Source of the DNA: Diadema setosum
Lineage: Eukaryota; Echinodermata; Echinoidea; Diadematoida; Diadematidae
Direction of reading: 5' to 3'
Assembly (NCBI GenBank): GCA_033980235.1
Contig: CM067067.1
Span: 34,358,560 to 34,422,559 of the forward strand
DNA length: 64,000 bases
In this document: in pieces, positions 44,926-58,000 of the stretch
How positions within the stretch are numbered: position 1 is the first letter of the stretch
How the letters are laid out: the number at the start of each line of letters is the position of its first letter
Position numbers and translations under genes: made by a program
Notes under the pieces: generated by a model
What the model saw: the letters and a program-made list of their open reading frames with translations, nothing else
Told to the model about the DNA's origin: nothing
The model's database searches: none

Positions 44926-47900
44926 CATCATACCTCTGAAGTACCAGTATTGAGGAAAATTTTGTGTCTTAATGTTGTAAGTGTATTCATATTTCATATG
45001 ATGCCTACTGGTAAATGTGATTTAGACATTACTTGCTTAATGCCGTGTGGGAATTTTTATTCTCTGATGTAATAAATCATATGACATTTCATTCATAGGG
45101 AATGGTACCATTTTGTCATACAAGGTGACACATTTTCTATGCACTAGAATACTAAGTAAGCCAGTTCGGGGTTCCAGTTTGCGCATGAGCAGAAAAAGGT
45201 CATTTGTACTGAGAGACAGGTTGGTTTTTAAATTCACTGAGATAAGCATGATCTGTGATGTTATAATTATTTATGCAATCCTTATAGATGGTGCTTGCCA
45301 GTACATCTACCTGACAGCAAGCCTGGAATTTGGCAATGCTAAAAGAAAAAGATTGTTAACGCATTTAATACAAAACAATGAAGTGGATGCTTCCCCAAGT
45401 ATTGATTGACGAACCATTATGGTCACCTGGTCGATGCAGGTTCATTCTTTGTTTGAATATGAATTTCATGAATTGCTATGCTAGGCAAGCTGATGTATTA
45501 TGTCACTTTGAATCGAGTGAAATACCTAATCAACTGAGAAAAAAGAAAGGTCATTTGTACCTGAGCTATCTCCGAACTGGCTTATTGTACCATGTGGCTA
45601 TTCACAGAAAATGATCCTAGTCAGAATACTTTCTTAAAAATTCTTCGTCTTATTTTTTCCTTGTCGTTATTATTGTTGTTGTAATTATTCTTCTGCCAAG
45701 GAGGTCATGTTTTTGTTGGCACTGATTTGTTTGTTTGTTTGTTTGCAAAATAACTCAAAAAGTTGTGATCGGATGTGGATGATACACTTACAGGGAAAGT
45801 TGATGACGACACAAGAAACAGATCTATGTGTAGATTTATGTTGTGATCCAGATAATTGTTCGGATCCATGACATTTTTTTTTGAAGGATTAACATCAGTT
45901 GGCAAATAGGGCCAACAAACGAGAGAGTTCAGGTACACATATTTGAGGTGTGCATGTATACGTGCAATGAGTGCACGCTTGAGTCACAGTGTGCAGTAAA
46001 CTGCTGATGAGGTAGACATTTGAGACACAAAAGAATAGGCTTCTTTATTCTTGGGAAATATGTTTACGTGGGTGGAAATGAGCTGCTTCGTGGGGGTTTG
46101 CACCCTCTGAGTCCTTTTCTAGTTAATATGATTATGGATAATCATTATCATCATCATTTTTAATATCACTGTCATCATTTAACATCATTATGATTTAATT
46201 CTGTCGCAACCGTGTGAAAGTTAATCATGTGATCCCACCCAGGAAAGCTAGTCACAGGTAGACAAAAATGCCTGGAGCACTGAAGCGCCTTTGCTGAGCT
46301 GCTTTCTACATCTTGTCGTTGCCTTCTGCTTGCACTTTCACTTCTAGAAGTCTTTGGTAATAATGCAGCTCCCGCCAAATGGCTGTTTTGGTTTCTCCCA
46401 GCCTCATTGTCTTCTGGGATGGCCGCAGGACACGTTGGCAGTTTAGCGTTAATGAAAAAGGCGAGATCTGGTGCCAACAGTGTGTGTTGTGATTCTCATA
46501 GTGAAAGTATTGTGCAAGGCTCATTATCATTGGGAAATACTGTCAAGACATTGCAAAACTCACACTCCACTTAGCAATTTTCATGGACGATGTTTTAGGT
46601 CGCTGTTGACCCAGTTGCTTACAGTGTAGAAAATTCCACCCAAATTTGTCATAGAAACTGTACTTTTCTGTTGCAACTACTTAGGCCTGTTTGAATGACC
46701 CCACAGAGAAGCAATGTTTCCCTATGCTAAGAAGCAAGATTGCACCCAGATTTCAGTCGGTAACCGTTTTGAGAGATGACCAAAAAACTGTCTGAACCTC
46801 GTTTTAAAGATGTATCAGGCTTTACTAGTGGTGTCCCGGCATTTTTTTAGGGATATTTCCCAGAGATGCAGACGCATGGTTAAGTCTTTATATGTGGTCA
46901 ATCTGGTGCTTAGGCACAAGATGTATTAATGTGCTGTTTCTGTGGCCAGTTTGTACACTGGATTGTGTTTGCCCATGAATTCAGGCATGAAAATGCCCAA
47001 GTACATGACCACAAAAAAAAATAAAAAAAATGTCAACACAGTTTCCACAACAGTTGGCCTCAGTCCTTACATGCCACCTGTTCATAGTAGCCATTAGTGT
47101 ACTGTAAAATGAGGAATGTTCGCATGCATTTTAATTTCGCAAGCGCCAACATTCGCGAAATTAAATTGCACGGGAAAGTTCTTGCCTACACAATATGCAT
47201 TGGATGCCAGTGGCAATTCGCAAAAATTTCATCCCGGGAGAAAGGCCGTCAGCCCCCATTCGCAAAATGTTCATGCCGCGAATATACCGTGTTTTACAGT
47301 ATTAGAATGTACATAGAGATTAGCCACCTCACAATCTCTACAGAACATTATGACAGACCTGTCTTCTGTAGAAGTTAAGTGTTTATTGAATATATTCATG
47401 ATGTTATTCGACTACCCGTGACTTTGTAGATGTGTTCAGACATGATTGTCTTTTGCAAAATAATGAAAACATGTTTGTTTTTTCATCTTATTTTCCCCCA
47501 AAAAAATAGTTACTTAGAATGAGATCTTATGGTAAAAATGATCAGGGGCACAGCTGGTGACATTTAGTACCATCATGCTACTACAGTGGCTGTATTGCAA
47601 TACCCAGATGTTCCTATGACCTTTGTCACTTTCAAATAGTCACAAGTTCTTCCTCGTCTACCTTTGCCCAAGGATTTACTCTGCTGTTCGTTTCTACGTC
47701 ACAGCTTTCATTCAAAATAGGTTTCTCACTGGCATAGATTGTCCTCATTGTATTATACCTGCATCATAAATGATAATAAAAAAGAATATAATCTGGGAAA
47801 TTGTTTGTATAATTTGTGCTATGAATCTGATGAATTGCCTTTATGCTTTTGACTTGTGCACCTACAGTGCATCTGTACTTCCTTTTCCAAAGATAAGCGT

Positions 47901-48445
47901 AACTTATACAACATACTCAGCGTACCAGCTTTATTTGCTCACGTTGTGAATATAAGTTGAACGTTGAACTTGGGACCATGATGCGGAGCTGACAGGGAAG
48001 TAGCATGCATCAATAAATGCACAACTCGCCACATGCAATGTGTGCAGGGTATGGGAATATTGCAACAAAGAATTGGATGTTCGGTCTTTCAAAAGAAATT
48101 TGGACAAGAGATAAAGGGGGCTGGTATGATCAATAAATTGATCTGTGTACAGTTAGTTTTCTTAGGATGGGGGCTTTAGTCAAGGTTACTTCTTCACCAT
48201 AGTTTTGTGTTTGTGGGATGTCTGGCTGAATACAAGGTTATTGTCGGTGCTATTGTGCCATTGTCTTGTACACAGCATGGAAGATTTAGAGGCGAAAGGT
48301 TACACTCTGCGAGTAAAGTTCACTCTTGAATCATGGAGCTACAGCTCTAAACTTCAAGCTTGAATGTACAGGTTATAGCTGCAAGGCTGTGAGGAAAATG
48401 TCCAACATGATGCCTGTGATCTGTGAATCTTCTTCCAGTTACTGT
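44926..48445. other. Non-coding DNA
   Basis: No exon recognised on either strand. Contains one TACTGTAAAA element (47100-47301), short GTTT repeats near 45720 and ATC-rich sequence near 46140. Confidence 0.5.
47100..47301. mobile_element. TACTGTAAAA-family miniature element, copy 5
   Basis: Starts TACTGTAAAATGAGGAATGT, ends GTGTTTTACAGTA. Closest to copy 1 at 560-763 (shared GAGGAATGTTCGCAT, GAAATTAAA, GGAAAGTTCTTG-like phrases). Non-coding. Confidence 0.65.
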
Positions 48446-49190
48446 GGCTGCGTTCATGCAAAACTAGAATTGCGTTTCTAAACGCGTTTAGTCGCTAAAT
48501 GTGTTTAGTTGGGTTGCGTTCATGCGATTTTCCCATTTAAACACGTTTCAAAACGCCGATCTGAAACGCGGAAAAAAGGGCGTTTTGAATCCTGATTCTG
48601 CCAGAATCACAATCGCAGAAACCGCATGAACGCAACCGTGATTTCAATCATGATTCTGGACGTCATTGTGCGCTGTGCGCATGCGTGTCTCACGGGGTAT
48701 CCCACAGCTTCTGGTTCTGTTCGCGTGCTTGTGTACGTCTTATGAATCGTGTGTTTCGGTACCATACCTGCACTAGTTTGTTTACATCAACGCCATACAC
48801 CAATTCTATGCTAGTATCTAGCTGTTATAATAATACATGTAATTACTCTCCGATTGAGTTGATATATAATGGCTGCAGCTGCGTCTACCAAGGGAAACAA
48901 TTGGAGAGCCTGAATGCCACAGCTTATTGGAAGGTATTCTCAGAAATAAAAATGAAAAGGCCTGCAATAAACTGACTGATCAGTTGGCAGAAAGGAGGTC
49001 AGGCATGAGTTGCAGAGACAAGGTCAAACTGCGCAGTGCGCTGCGCAATGGCAAAGGATGAGCTGAGTCAGAATCAGCGTTGCGCAAGTCCGCATGAACG
49101 CTCTTCCACGGAGACCGTGATTTGAAACGCCGTTTTGAATCATGATTCATGTTTGTGATTCTGGCTACGAAATTCGCATAAACGTGCCCT
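48446..49190. mobile_element. About 745-bp CpG-rich element with CGTTCATGC ends
   Basis: GGCTGCGTTCATGC at the left faces GCATAAACGTGCCC at the right (imperfect inverted ends). Extra copies of GCGTTCATGCG and CGCATGAACGC lie inside, one pair enclosing a nested palindrome at 48513-48634. The centre carries a decayed Myb/SANT-like frame. The target duplication could not be fixed, so borders are approximate. Confidence 0.6.
48869..49061 (+). pseudogene. Frameshifted Myb/SANT-like remnant inside transposon
   Basis: An ATG at 48869 after GATATATA opens a short Ala-rich frame that soon stops. In other frames follow AYWKVFSEIK and then, one frame over, KNEKACNKLTDQLAERR and CRDKVKLRSAL, ending in TGA at 49061. 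The order resembles the later helices of Myb/SANT-like transposon proteins (a VFEKIAEEL-like helix, then a Cys-Arg-x-Lys helix). At least two frame breaks. Assignment is tentative. Confidence 0.3.
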
Positions 49191-51648
49191 TTCTCCCCAT
49201 ACCGTTGTATGTGAAGCATCCAAGATTGAGTTGATCATTTTCAAGTTGACAATCTGAAGATCATAGATATCCCTAGATATTGCCATGTAGTGTTGTCATA
49301 TCACAATGACATGAAAGAAAACATTTTGGCTCAAAGTCACAATCTTAGGTTTAAATAAGCATGCAAAAAAGCTTATTGATCAAATCGTTAATAGATATTA
49401 CATTATTAATTAATGTTTATGCAGCTGAAAAAAAAAAGTTAGTCATTGATCCTTTTCCAATCCAGAGTGGTTTTTGTTGTTGTTGTTGTTTTGAAAGTAG
49501 AAAATGGGAAATACTGGAATAGTTTTGCTAGAATTGCTATGTAAAACAATAAAATTATTCAGAAAGGAATGTGTATTTGTAGCAAACTCATGGTTTTGAT
49601 TATTTAAAGGAATAAAGTTGCCCAATAACACTTGTTTGAAGCATGACCCCATTGATAGATCGCAAGTAACGTCGTTGTTTCAGACCAGCGAGTGCCGGCA
49701 TTGTCTCCTATAACAATGGCTGAGTAGTTATCACATGACAGCAAGATTAAACCTAGACCTCACAGTAATAAAAACTTGGCTCTTGTGGCATCAACAATAG
49801 CTGCAGAATTTGCTAATTTGGAGGCATAGCCATTTTACCCGCAGGGTTGCAAACTTGTTAACATGTTTATACAATGTATTGTATCTACTGTTTTCTTCTT
49901 CCAAAGAGAGAAAGTGGTGGTAAATGAACATTTTATTTTATTTTATTTTTTTTTTTTTGGGGGGGGGGGTGAAAATGTATGTTACATTATGTGGGATCCA
50001 TGTTCTTGCTTTAGATAAAGAATTTTGATTTTTTTTTTTTCCCCTCCTTAATAAGATTTTAAGTGTTTATCAGTATTCTGATGTCATGGTTGTATTTATT
50101 CTTCAAAGGTTGGTACATAGTAGCTCCTGTAATTTTTTAATCCTTTTTAGCAATCGTGCATGTTGGTACTAAAGAATGATCTGGTTTTTACAATACTCAT
50201 TTTTTTGGCATTTGCAAGTTCAGTAGACAGTCTGTAATTATTTCCCTTTCCTCCTTGTAGTTGCTGATTTGTAAAAATTATTGTGTCTGAACAAAAAAAA
50301 AAAATGTGATAAAGCAAACTGAAGTATAGGATTCTTTTTTTTTTTTTTTTGGTAATGGGATTAAGTTATTTACACTGAAGAGAATGTATTCTTTAATATT
50401 GGATCAAGTGAACGGATGAAAATGAAGTCCGTGATGATTGATACATGTACATTACTTTTTGATTCATTGTACATTCGTTATCCATTTCATGCTTGTGAAT
50501 ACAGCTTTATCATTGATGAGAATACCAGTATCGTTATTAATAACAATTTGTGACTATTGTAGGGATTAAAGCTTTCCTATTTGAATGACTGCACTGTATG
50601 ACAGCAAGGAATGTGGTACCAGTAATGTTTTCAGTGCATTTGCAGTTGTTGGCATTACATGTATATTGACCATCCTTTCCTGCTTGCTTCACAAATCAAG
50701 TGGGCGTGACGCACGGGATATGCTACACAACCTCCATTGAAAACCTCAATGGCATGTTACAAGCTTCACTTCCCATACAGTATAATAGTGGGCACTTTGT
50801 TCAAGTCTAGTTGACAACAGTCTTAGTTGCTTTGTAAGAAAAAGCATTGTGTCGTGCCTGAACGGGCAAAGATTTCGTTAAAGCTACGAAAGGATGTAGC
50901 TTTAAAGTGATTTCTGATTGACAGAGACATTGAGAATTGCACTTTAAAGGCATTATTTACCATTTTTCATTTTGCAGACTATGAAACAAGAACCCAGCTC
51001 TAGTGCTTCAAAATAGTTTATAAGATATGAGTTAGGGATAGAGACAACCAGTGTAAAAATTTTAATCATTATTAAAATCAGTGTTAAGTATTGTTAATTA
51101 TGCAAAATGTGAATGGTACTTTATAATAAAATTGTTTCTAGACTAAACAGTCAACATTTATGGTTTAGCAAGAAAAATAATGATATCACCTTATATCTTG
51201 GGCTTTGTTGCAAAATTTTTATATGGTAGGATGTTTTGTGATACAACTGACCTTATGTATCAAATGTGATAACTCTTAACATTTTTAAAATCACTGCTCC
51301 CAATGGTAAACAATACCTTCAATACCACCAGTGACACTTATAAAATACTCTTTAAGTACTGTGGTGATGATTGCTGGTAAATACAGCCAACCTAAGTTGA
51401 CCTCGCACAAGTCAGATAATTGGCTACTGATATCAAGTCAAGGGAAAATTCTATCTCTGATGGATATAAACATATAATTTTGTTGTGTAAGTCAGACCAC
51501 AGGCAAATCAATAGATTATTTTTTCTGTCCCTTTGGAGTCTACTTAATACTGTAAGCGAGGTTGACAATAGTTTTTAAGAAACAATGACCCACAATCTGT
51601 CTAGATCGAGTTAACATTTGATATTTTGGTGTTTTGTTTTTGCCATAG
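49191..51648. other. Non-coding DNA upstream of CDC42SE coding exon 1
   Basis: Homopolymers (T then 11 G at 49959-49969) and a TTAA element (50944-51322) only. Probably intron of CDC42SE if its promoter is distal. Confidence 0.5.
50944..51322 (-). mobile_element. TTAA element, family D copy 2 (inverted)
   Basis: Left edge TTAAAGGCATTATTTACCA. The right edge CCTTCAA has a one-base change in the TTAA. Shares ACCCAGCTCTAGTGCTTCAA and CACTGCTCCCAATGGTAAAC with copy 1 in reverse orientation. Confidence 0.7.
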
Positions 51649-51700
51649 CCAGGATACGACCAGGAGGCAAACGACCACCACGACGGGAGCCCTGATGACC

Positions 51701-51754
51701 ATGAGTGACATGTTGGTGTGCTTCACGTGCTGTATACCCGAACAGCCCCCTCCG
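51701..51754 (+). CDS. CDC42SE: CDC42SE coding exon 1
   Basis: Encodes [18 protein letters not shown]. The exon probably begins at 51649 or 51653 (acceptor CCATAG or CCATAGCCAG), giving about 50 bases of 5' UTR, so at least one non-coding exon should lie upstream. Donor CCG|GTACGT, phase 0. Cys7, Cys10 and Cys11 form the membrane-anchor region. Confidence 0.9.
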
Positions 51755-52017
51755 GTACGTTTCCGTCGTATTCGCTCCTCTTTGCATTCTGTCACGTACA
51801 GTATTGATTTTCAACATGCAGCAGCAGCAATAAAAGCAAAAAAGAAAAACAATATTAAACAAAACAAAAGCAAACAGAAAAATAAAAAAAACAAAATGAA
51901 GAGCTGGTCTGCTAGCCTATTTTATGTCAATTTGCAAATAAGCTGTTGTCATGCTATCTTCATGCGGACTGACATACAGGTACTTTATCAAATTAGTTGA
52001 TGCTTCCTCTATGGGTA

Positions 52018-52048
<31 letters not shown>

Positions 52049-55000
52049 CCGAAGTGTGCTGCTGCTGGATGGCAGGTCGTATTTTTGGACGACGCACAAT
52101 GTACATTTTCATTACTGTGCTCAGCCACAAATGAAGACGGCTGCTGCAAACAACTTGCCAATGAGTCTGTGATGTCATGTTGAAAGATTCGTGCTCGCGT
52201 CACTTGAGGCCCCCCCCCCCCAAAAAAAAAAAAAAAAAATTGGCTGGCGGAGATCAGCAAGGCAATTCTACGTGAATTCAAAGTTTCGATTCAGGCAGAG
52301 CAGGACGAAGAAGCGGTGATGCAGGCGCAAAGGCTTTCAGCAGGTCATAATCACGTCTGATGTGGCAGCATCGATAAGAAAAATGAGAACGCTGTTATTG
52401 GCATGCTAACAACACCTGTAACCATCCAAGCATGCTCTTCATCTATTACACTTTATTTACAGCCACGTTAGCCATGTCGTACTGTAAGCATGCTAAACTG
52501 TAAAGCTCTCAAAGAAACACTGGTAGTTTAAAAGTCTTCATATCCAATGTATGCAGTATGTGTCTCTGATCAGTTTTCCTGGGTAGTGTTAAATTAAAGA
52601 ATTAGGTAATAAGAAGTAAAAAATTAAGAAGTAATTCATGGGCTATAAATAGTCATGAAAGAAGTCTAGGACGTTGACTGGGAGAAAGTGGGGGGGGGGG
52701 GGGGGAGAAACTGGCGAGGCAAAAACACATCTCAGATTTTAAAGTAACCTTTGCGATATATCTGAGAACATACACTGTACCATGTATCCGTTTTGCTGTT
52801 GCCTGTTTCACCCATCTCTAATAGTAGTACAATGCATTGTGTGTGCATGGAAATCATCACTACCGTCCATGCCATTCTTGTATGTCTGTATATCATTTAA
52901 AAGAAGTATGTTCACTACAATTCATCACTTTGATTCCAATTGTTTCTTCTAATATACTACCCTACCCCTCTTCCCCCCTCCCCCTCCATAAAAAAGGGCT
53001 AAAAACAATCACTATCCTTTCGTGAACATTTGAGCTGTGTAATTGCACTTTGATTTGCATGCACAACACAAATCTGTAACCCATACTACACATGTATGTG
53101 TTGCAGTAGCAACTTTTTCAGCTGCATAGGTGTCGTCTGTCGTAACATTGACCCACTTTTTGACCTCATCCTCTATAACCACGCGACATCGCACATCAAT
53201 ACTTTCTATGCTGTATCATATTCTTCCATTGTGTTGCAATTGCGAGTGCCAGGGGAATTACCCACTTGCCGTGCACTTTATATCAATTATAGATTGATTA
53301 ATTAGGTCAGTTACATTTCAATCTTTCTATAGTCATTCATGTGCAAGTGTGTGATATGCCATATGTTTCATACTCTATCAAACAGAGTTAAAGGACAAGT
53401 TCGCCTTCATTAACAGTAGGATTGAGAGAATGTAGCAATATTAGTAGAACACATCATTGAAAGTTTGAGGAAAATCGGACAATCCGTTCAAAAGTTATGA
53501 ATTTTTAAAGTTTCTGTGCAGTCACCACTGGATGAGAAGACTACTGTAGTGTATGATGTCACATGCGTACAACAATATAAGGAAAATATAAAGAGAAAGT
53601 ACACATTCCCTTGACTCGTTACTGACATATGTTATGGGTAATATTATTCCCATTGCCTTTAGAAAGAGGCAAGTCAAGTGCTCTTTTATTATACGAAAAA
53701 AGTGAAAATATATTGAATTTTCTTTACATTTTCTTTATACTGTTGTACTCATATGACATCACAAGCCTTAGTAGTCTCCTCATCCAGCCGTTCCAACATA
53801 AAAATTTTAAAAATTCATAACTTTTGCATCGATTGTCCAATTTTCCTCAAACTTTCACTAATGTGTTCTACTAATATTGCTGCATTCTCTCAATCCTTAT
53901 GTTTATGAAGGTGAACTTGTCCTTTAAAGGAAATGACATTAGCTTTGGTGCTGTGTGTATACTTTCAAACACCCCTGTTGATTCTTTTCTGTTTCCTGTG
54001 TTCCCCAAAGGGCCGTGTTACATCAGGAAGTGTGTGCTTAGTCAAGGAGTGAGATTAAACATACATGTACACGTTGAGAGTTGAGATAAAGGATGGGGTG
54101 GGGGGGGGGGGGGAGGGTTCAGAATACTTGTGGTCTTCTGCATTGTGACATACACTGTAGTTCTTTCCCGAGTGTCGACTTGAGCAGCTCGAAATGACCT
54201 ATGCTTTTTCTCTTTAAGCTGCTATTTTTGCATACTATTTTCACGAATTATGACTTCACAGACATTTTTCACAACATAATCTCACAATTTGACACTCACG
54301 CTATCTGAAATGCTTTGATACCCTGGCGCATCGTAACATTTTTGCGTTAAATTGGTGATCCAATTGTGATTTGCAAATATTAAACCCTTGCAAAAATAAC
54401 AACTCATACAGTAGTGACCCATTGAATTCTGGCGATACAATGTATGTTGGTGCAGAAATTCTTTGTCTTGATAAATTAATTTGTCTTATGGATGTCAACA
54501 TTAGAATGGCACCTCTGACTAGACTGCATATCTTTTATTGGTTAAAAGGTAAAGGCACTTGTAAAATTGATTGAAACTACACAAAACTGAAATACAATTT
54601 CCAAAAATTTGCTTTACAGAGAAAGGAGCAGGAATTGTGATCTTTCAAACTGAATCTCCAATTAAAGAATCAGTCTTGAATTTAGCAATTAAGAGGCTTG
54701 AAAATTCCACAAGCAAAACACATAAAATTCATACGAACAACACAGGCCCCAACAGTAACAAAGGTTTTTACTCAACCATAACAAAACAGTAACAATGAAA
54801 AGTGAAATTGTCAGAAAGATCAAGTGCTCACCAAACCACAAAAATGTGATTCCTGTGACTAGATAGGTTATTTTTACAAATTGAGGCAAATTTTCGATCT
54901 TCACTATATCAGCTCTGTCCAATTCAAGCAAACATTTCTGGTTTTTTTTTTCTTTTTCTTTTTTAAAGGAAAAAAAAAGGGCAGCCTCTGCCGTTGAGTT

Positions 55001-58000
55001 GGGGCTGGAATAAACCCTGACACAGCTTTAATTCAACAATATCATGACAACCTGCACCTTAATTTCACTACTTGAAATGGGATATGACGTCCGTTTAATA
55101 GGGCTCTGTTTATTTCATATCAGTTCAAAGTCGATACTTCAATAAAGCAAAATATTTTCCTGAAGGAAGAACATTCAAGAATATAGAGTTGTAGCTTTGG
55201 ATATTTCAAGTACCCCGTATATTTCTTTTTAACAGTCATGGAAACTACTTGTGTAAAGGCATACTCTAATTGATGTGATTTATGGCCAGACGATGCATTG
55301 TTTATGCCACGAGCATGCTGAACTCAACATAATCTCTACTTCCATAGGAGGCAGTTGCCTCACAAGTGTCTGACCTCTTTCGGTTTTAGACCAGTTTCTG
55401 AAGAGAACAAAAGGTTTAACTTCCACAAGTCACCCCAAGTAAGCAAACAGCAATGGCTGTTTGTAGACAGTTAAATTATTAGTTTTTATGAGAGCTTGCA
55501 TCTGATTATCATGGGAGAAGAAATCTGCATACTAAATTTTACATTCATATTTTAGACCGTTTGTTTCCTGATATATTTGTGGCATACATGTATCTTGATC
55601 TAAGTTATTAATCAACATTTCCAACTTATGGAGAACTCCACTTGAAGTTCTGTTCTTGTATACCTCATGCAGGTGTCATGACATTTGCTCCTGTGACAAT
55701 TTTTTCTGGGTCTTAGTTTCTCCAAGGACTTAGGGTTAGGGTTGTGATAGGGTTTGGGGATTAGTTGATGTGAGGATCAGGATTAGGGTTAGGGTTATGT
55801 TTGTGGGTAGACTGTATGTTTGCCTAAGCGTGCAGATATTTCATGAGAACAATTGTTGCAGAAGCAAATATCATGGGACCCTCATGCAAGATGGAAATTT
55901 TGAAAGCTCTACCACATATCAAATCATTCAGGTCATGTCAGATTCTCTTGATGCTGCATTGTCATTGAAACTACATGTGTATGCTATGTATGCTATGGCT
56001 GTTCGACCATGAACTGGCTGATTAAATGACCCATGTCATGATTTCATGAACATAGACATGTGCACAGTTTATAGCAAGCGTTGACTATGACTCTTCTAAG
56101 TGTTTGGGTGGGTCAGAGCCATTCGGAATCCCATGATTTTATGGGACATATGAATTCACTGAGAGAACAACCAAGAGCAAAGTCTGAACACCTCTTTGCC
56201 CTCCCCTCCCCCTTAGATTATGTATTTGTTATACCATGGAAGTTAGTAGTACCGGTATATTAGTAGTTGACTATGACTCTTCTAAGTGTTTGGGTGGGTC
56301 AGAGCCATTCGGAATCCCATGATTTTATGGGACATATGAATTCACTGAGAGAACAACCAAGAGCAAAGTCTGAACACCTCTTTGCCCTCCCCTCCCCCTC
56401 AGATTATGTATTTGTTATACCATGGAAGTTAGAAGTATATTAGTAGTTGCATGGTCATACAGGTGTAAGTATTCTGTTTCATAATGTGTTGTAAATGATA
56501 CACATTCATGTGTCACTATATAGGCTTACTCATGTACATTTCCTTGCATGCAAAATGCAGCGTTTTTCTGAGAGCACACAGACACAGACGGCTATGTATA
56601 GGTTTCAACTTTAAAGGGACTGTACAGTACTGGTTGAGGTGGGGATTCATGTTTTGAACATTCCTATTAAGTGAGATAATGAGAAACCTCTTATGAAATA
56701 TGAAAGAGCATGTAATTTTAAGAAGGATTCAACGTTTATTTGATGAAAATTGGTTTTCAAATGGCTGAGATATCATATCCAAAAAAGTAATAATAATGAA
56801 AGGCGACAGGCCACGCCTATTATTAGGATCTCTTTGTTTCACCGTGCTTTTGGATATCTCGGCCATTTCAAAACCGATTTTCATCAAATAAACTTTTGAT
56901 ACCCCTCAGAATTGCATGCTCTTTGACATCTCATGGAGTGGTTTCTGAATATCTCGCAAAATGTTAAAAGCTAAATCCTCACCTCGACCAGAACTGTACA
57001 CACCCTTTAATACATTGTGCAAAGGTTTGAATGGCAGTCAGGGTTATAACAATGCAATTCCTACATTATTATGCATGGATAAAGGTTACTCTGCATCAAT
57101 ATATCAATTCCCATTAGCTTGTCAGGGAGATTCCTGCTAACAATTTGCTGATACAAACTGTATTGTTAATTTGAAGAGGTCAAAAGCATGCAGCAACCAA
57201 CCAGTCAGGATTGGAGGTATTTATTCCTCCTGACTAAACAGCTCATTTGCACACATACATGTATGACTCAATATTAAAAGGTTCCAGAATCTCTCTGCAA
57301 TTTGTCTGAATTTCCATTAAAAGATTCCCCTTTTCACCAGGCATATTAGCAGTAAAAAAAAAAAAAAAGAAGAAGAATTTAAAAAAAAAAAAAAAAACAG
57401 TTTGCCTGAAAGTCACGTGAAACAAAGCAACCTTGGTCTAGTATTAAGATCAGCCACTTCATAAATGCCAATAGGTTGTTAACTGTAGTTACACTTGTAT
57501 GTTGGACAAGTGTATGACAGCATTGCCGTATACGGTATATATATATATATATATATATATGTATTAGTACATAAATATTCTTCTGATGAAGGTTATTATG
57601 TACTAAATTAATACATTTGTGTCACAAGCAGTGTATTCATTTTCCCCTTGGGAACAAAGGTACAGAGACGAATCAAATACAATAGACTGACAGTTTCTAT
57701 TGCATTTTAGGTGATGCTCTCATGGCTTGTAGACTTGGTAGAATTTCGTAAACCATGGATTTTCCACCTTCCAAGTACTACATGCATGTATACAGGTTGT
57801 AAGGGATGATAAAGTGAAGTAAAGCCATCCATACTGGCTGGTCATTCCAGTTTCCTGGTATAAAATGTCTCTGATATTTGTATACATTGTGCTGTAGCCC
57901 GTATCGATGACCATCACGTAGTTTATGATATATATCGGAAGATGTGCTCTGGGTGAGATTAATACCTTGATTGAAAATTTCCTCTGTGGACAGAGAAATG

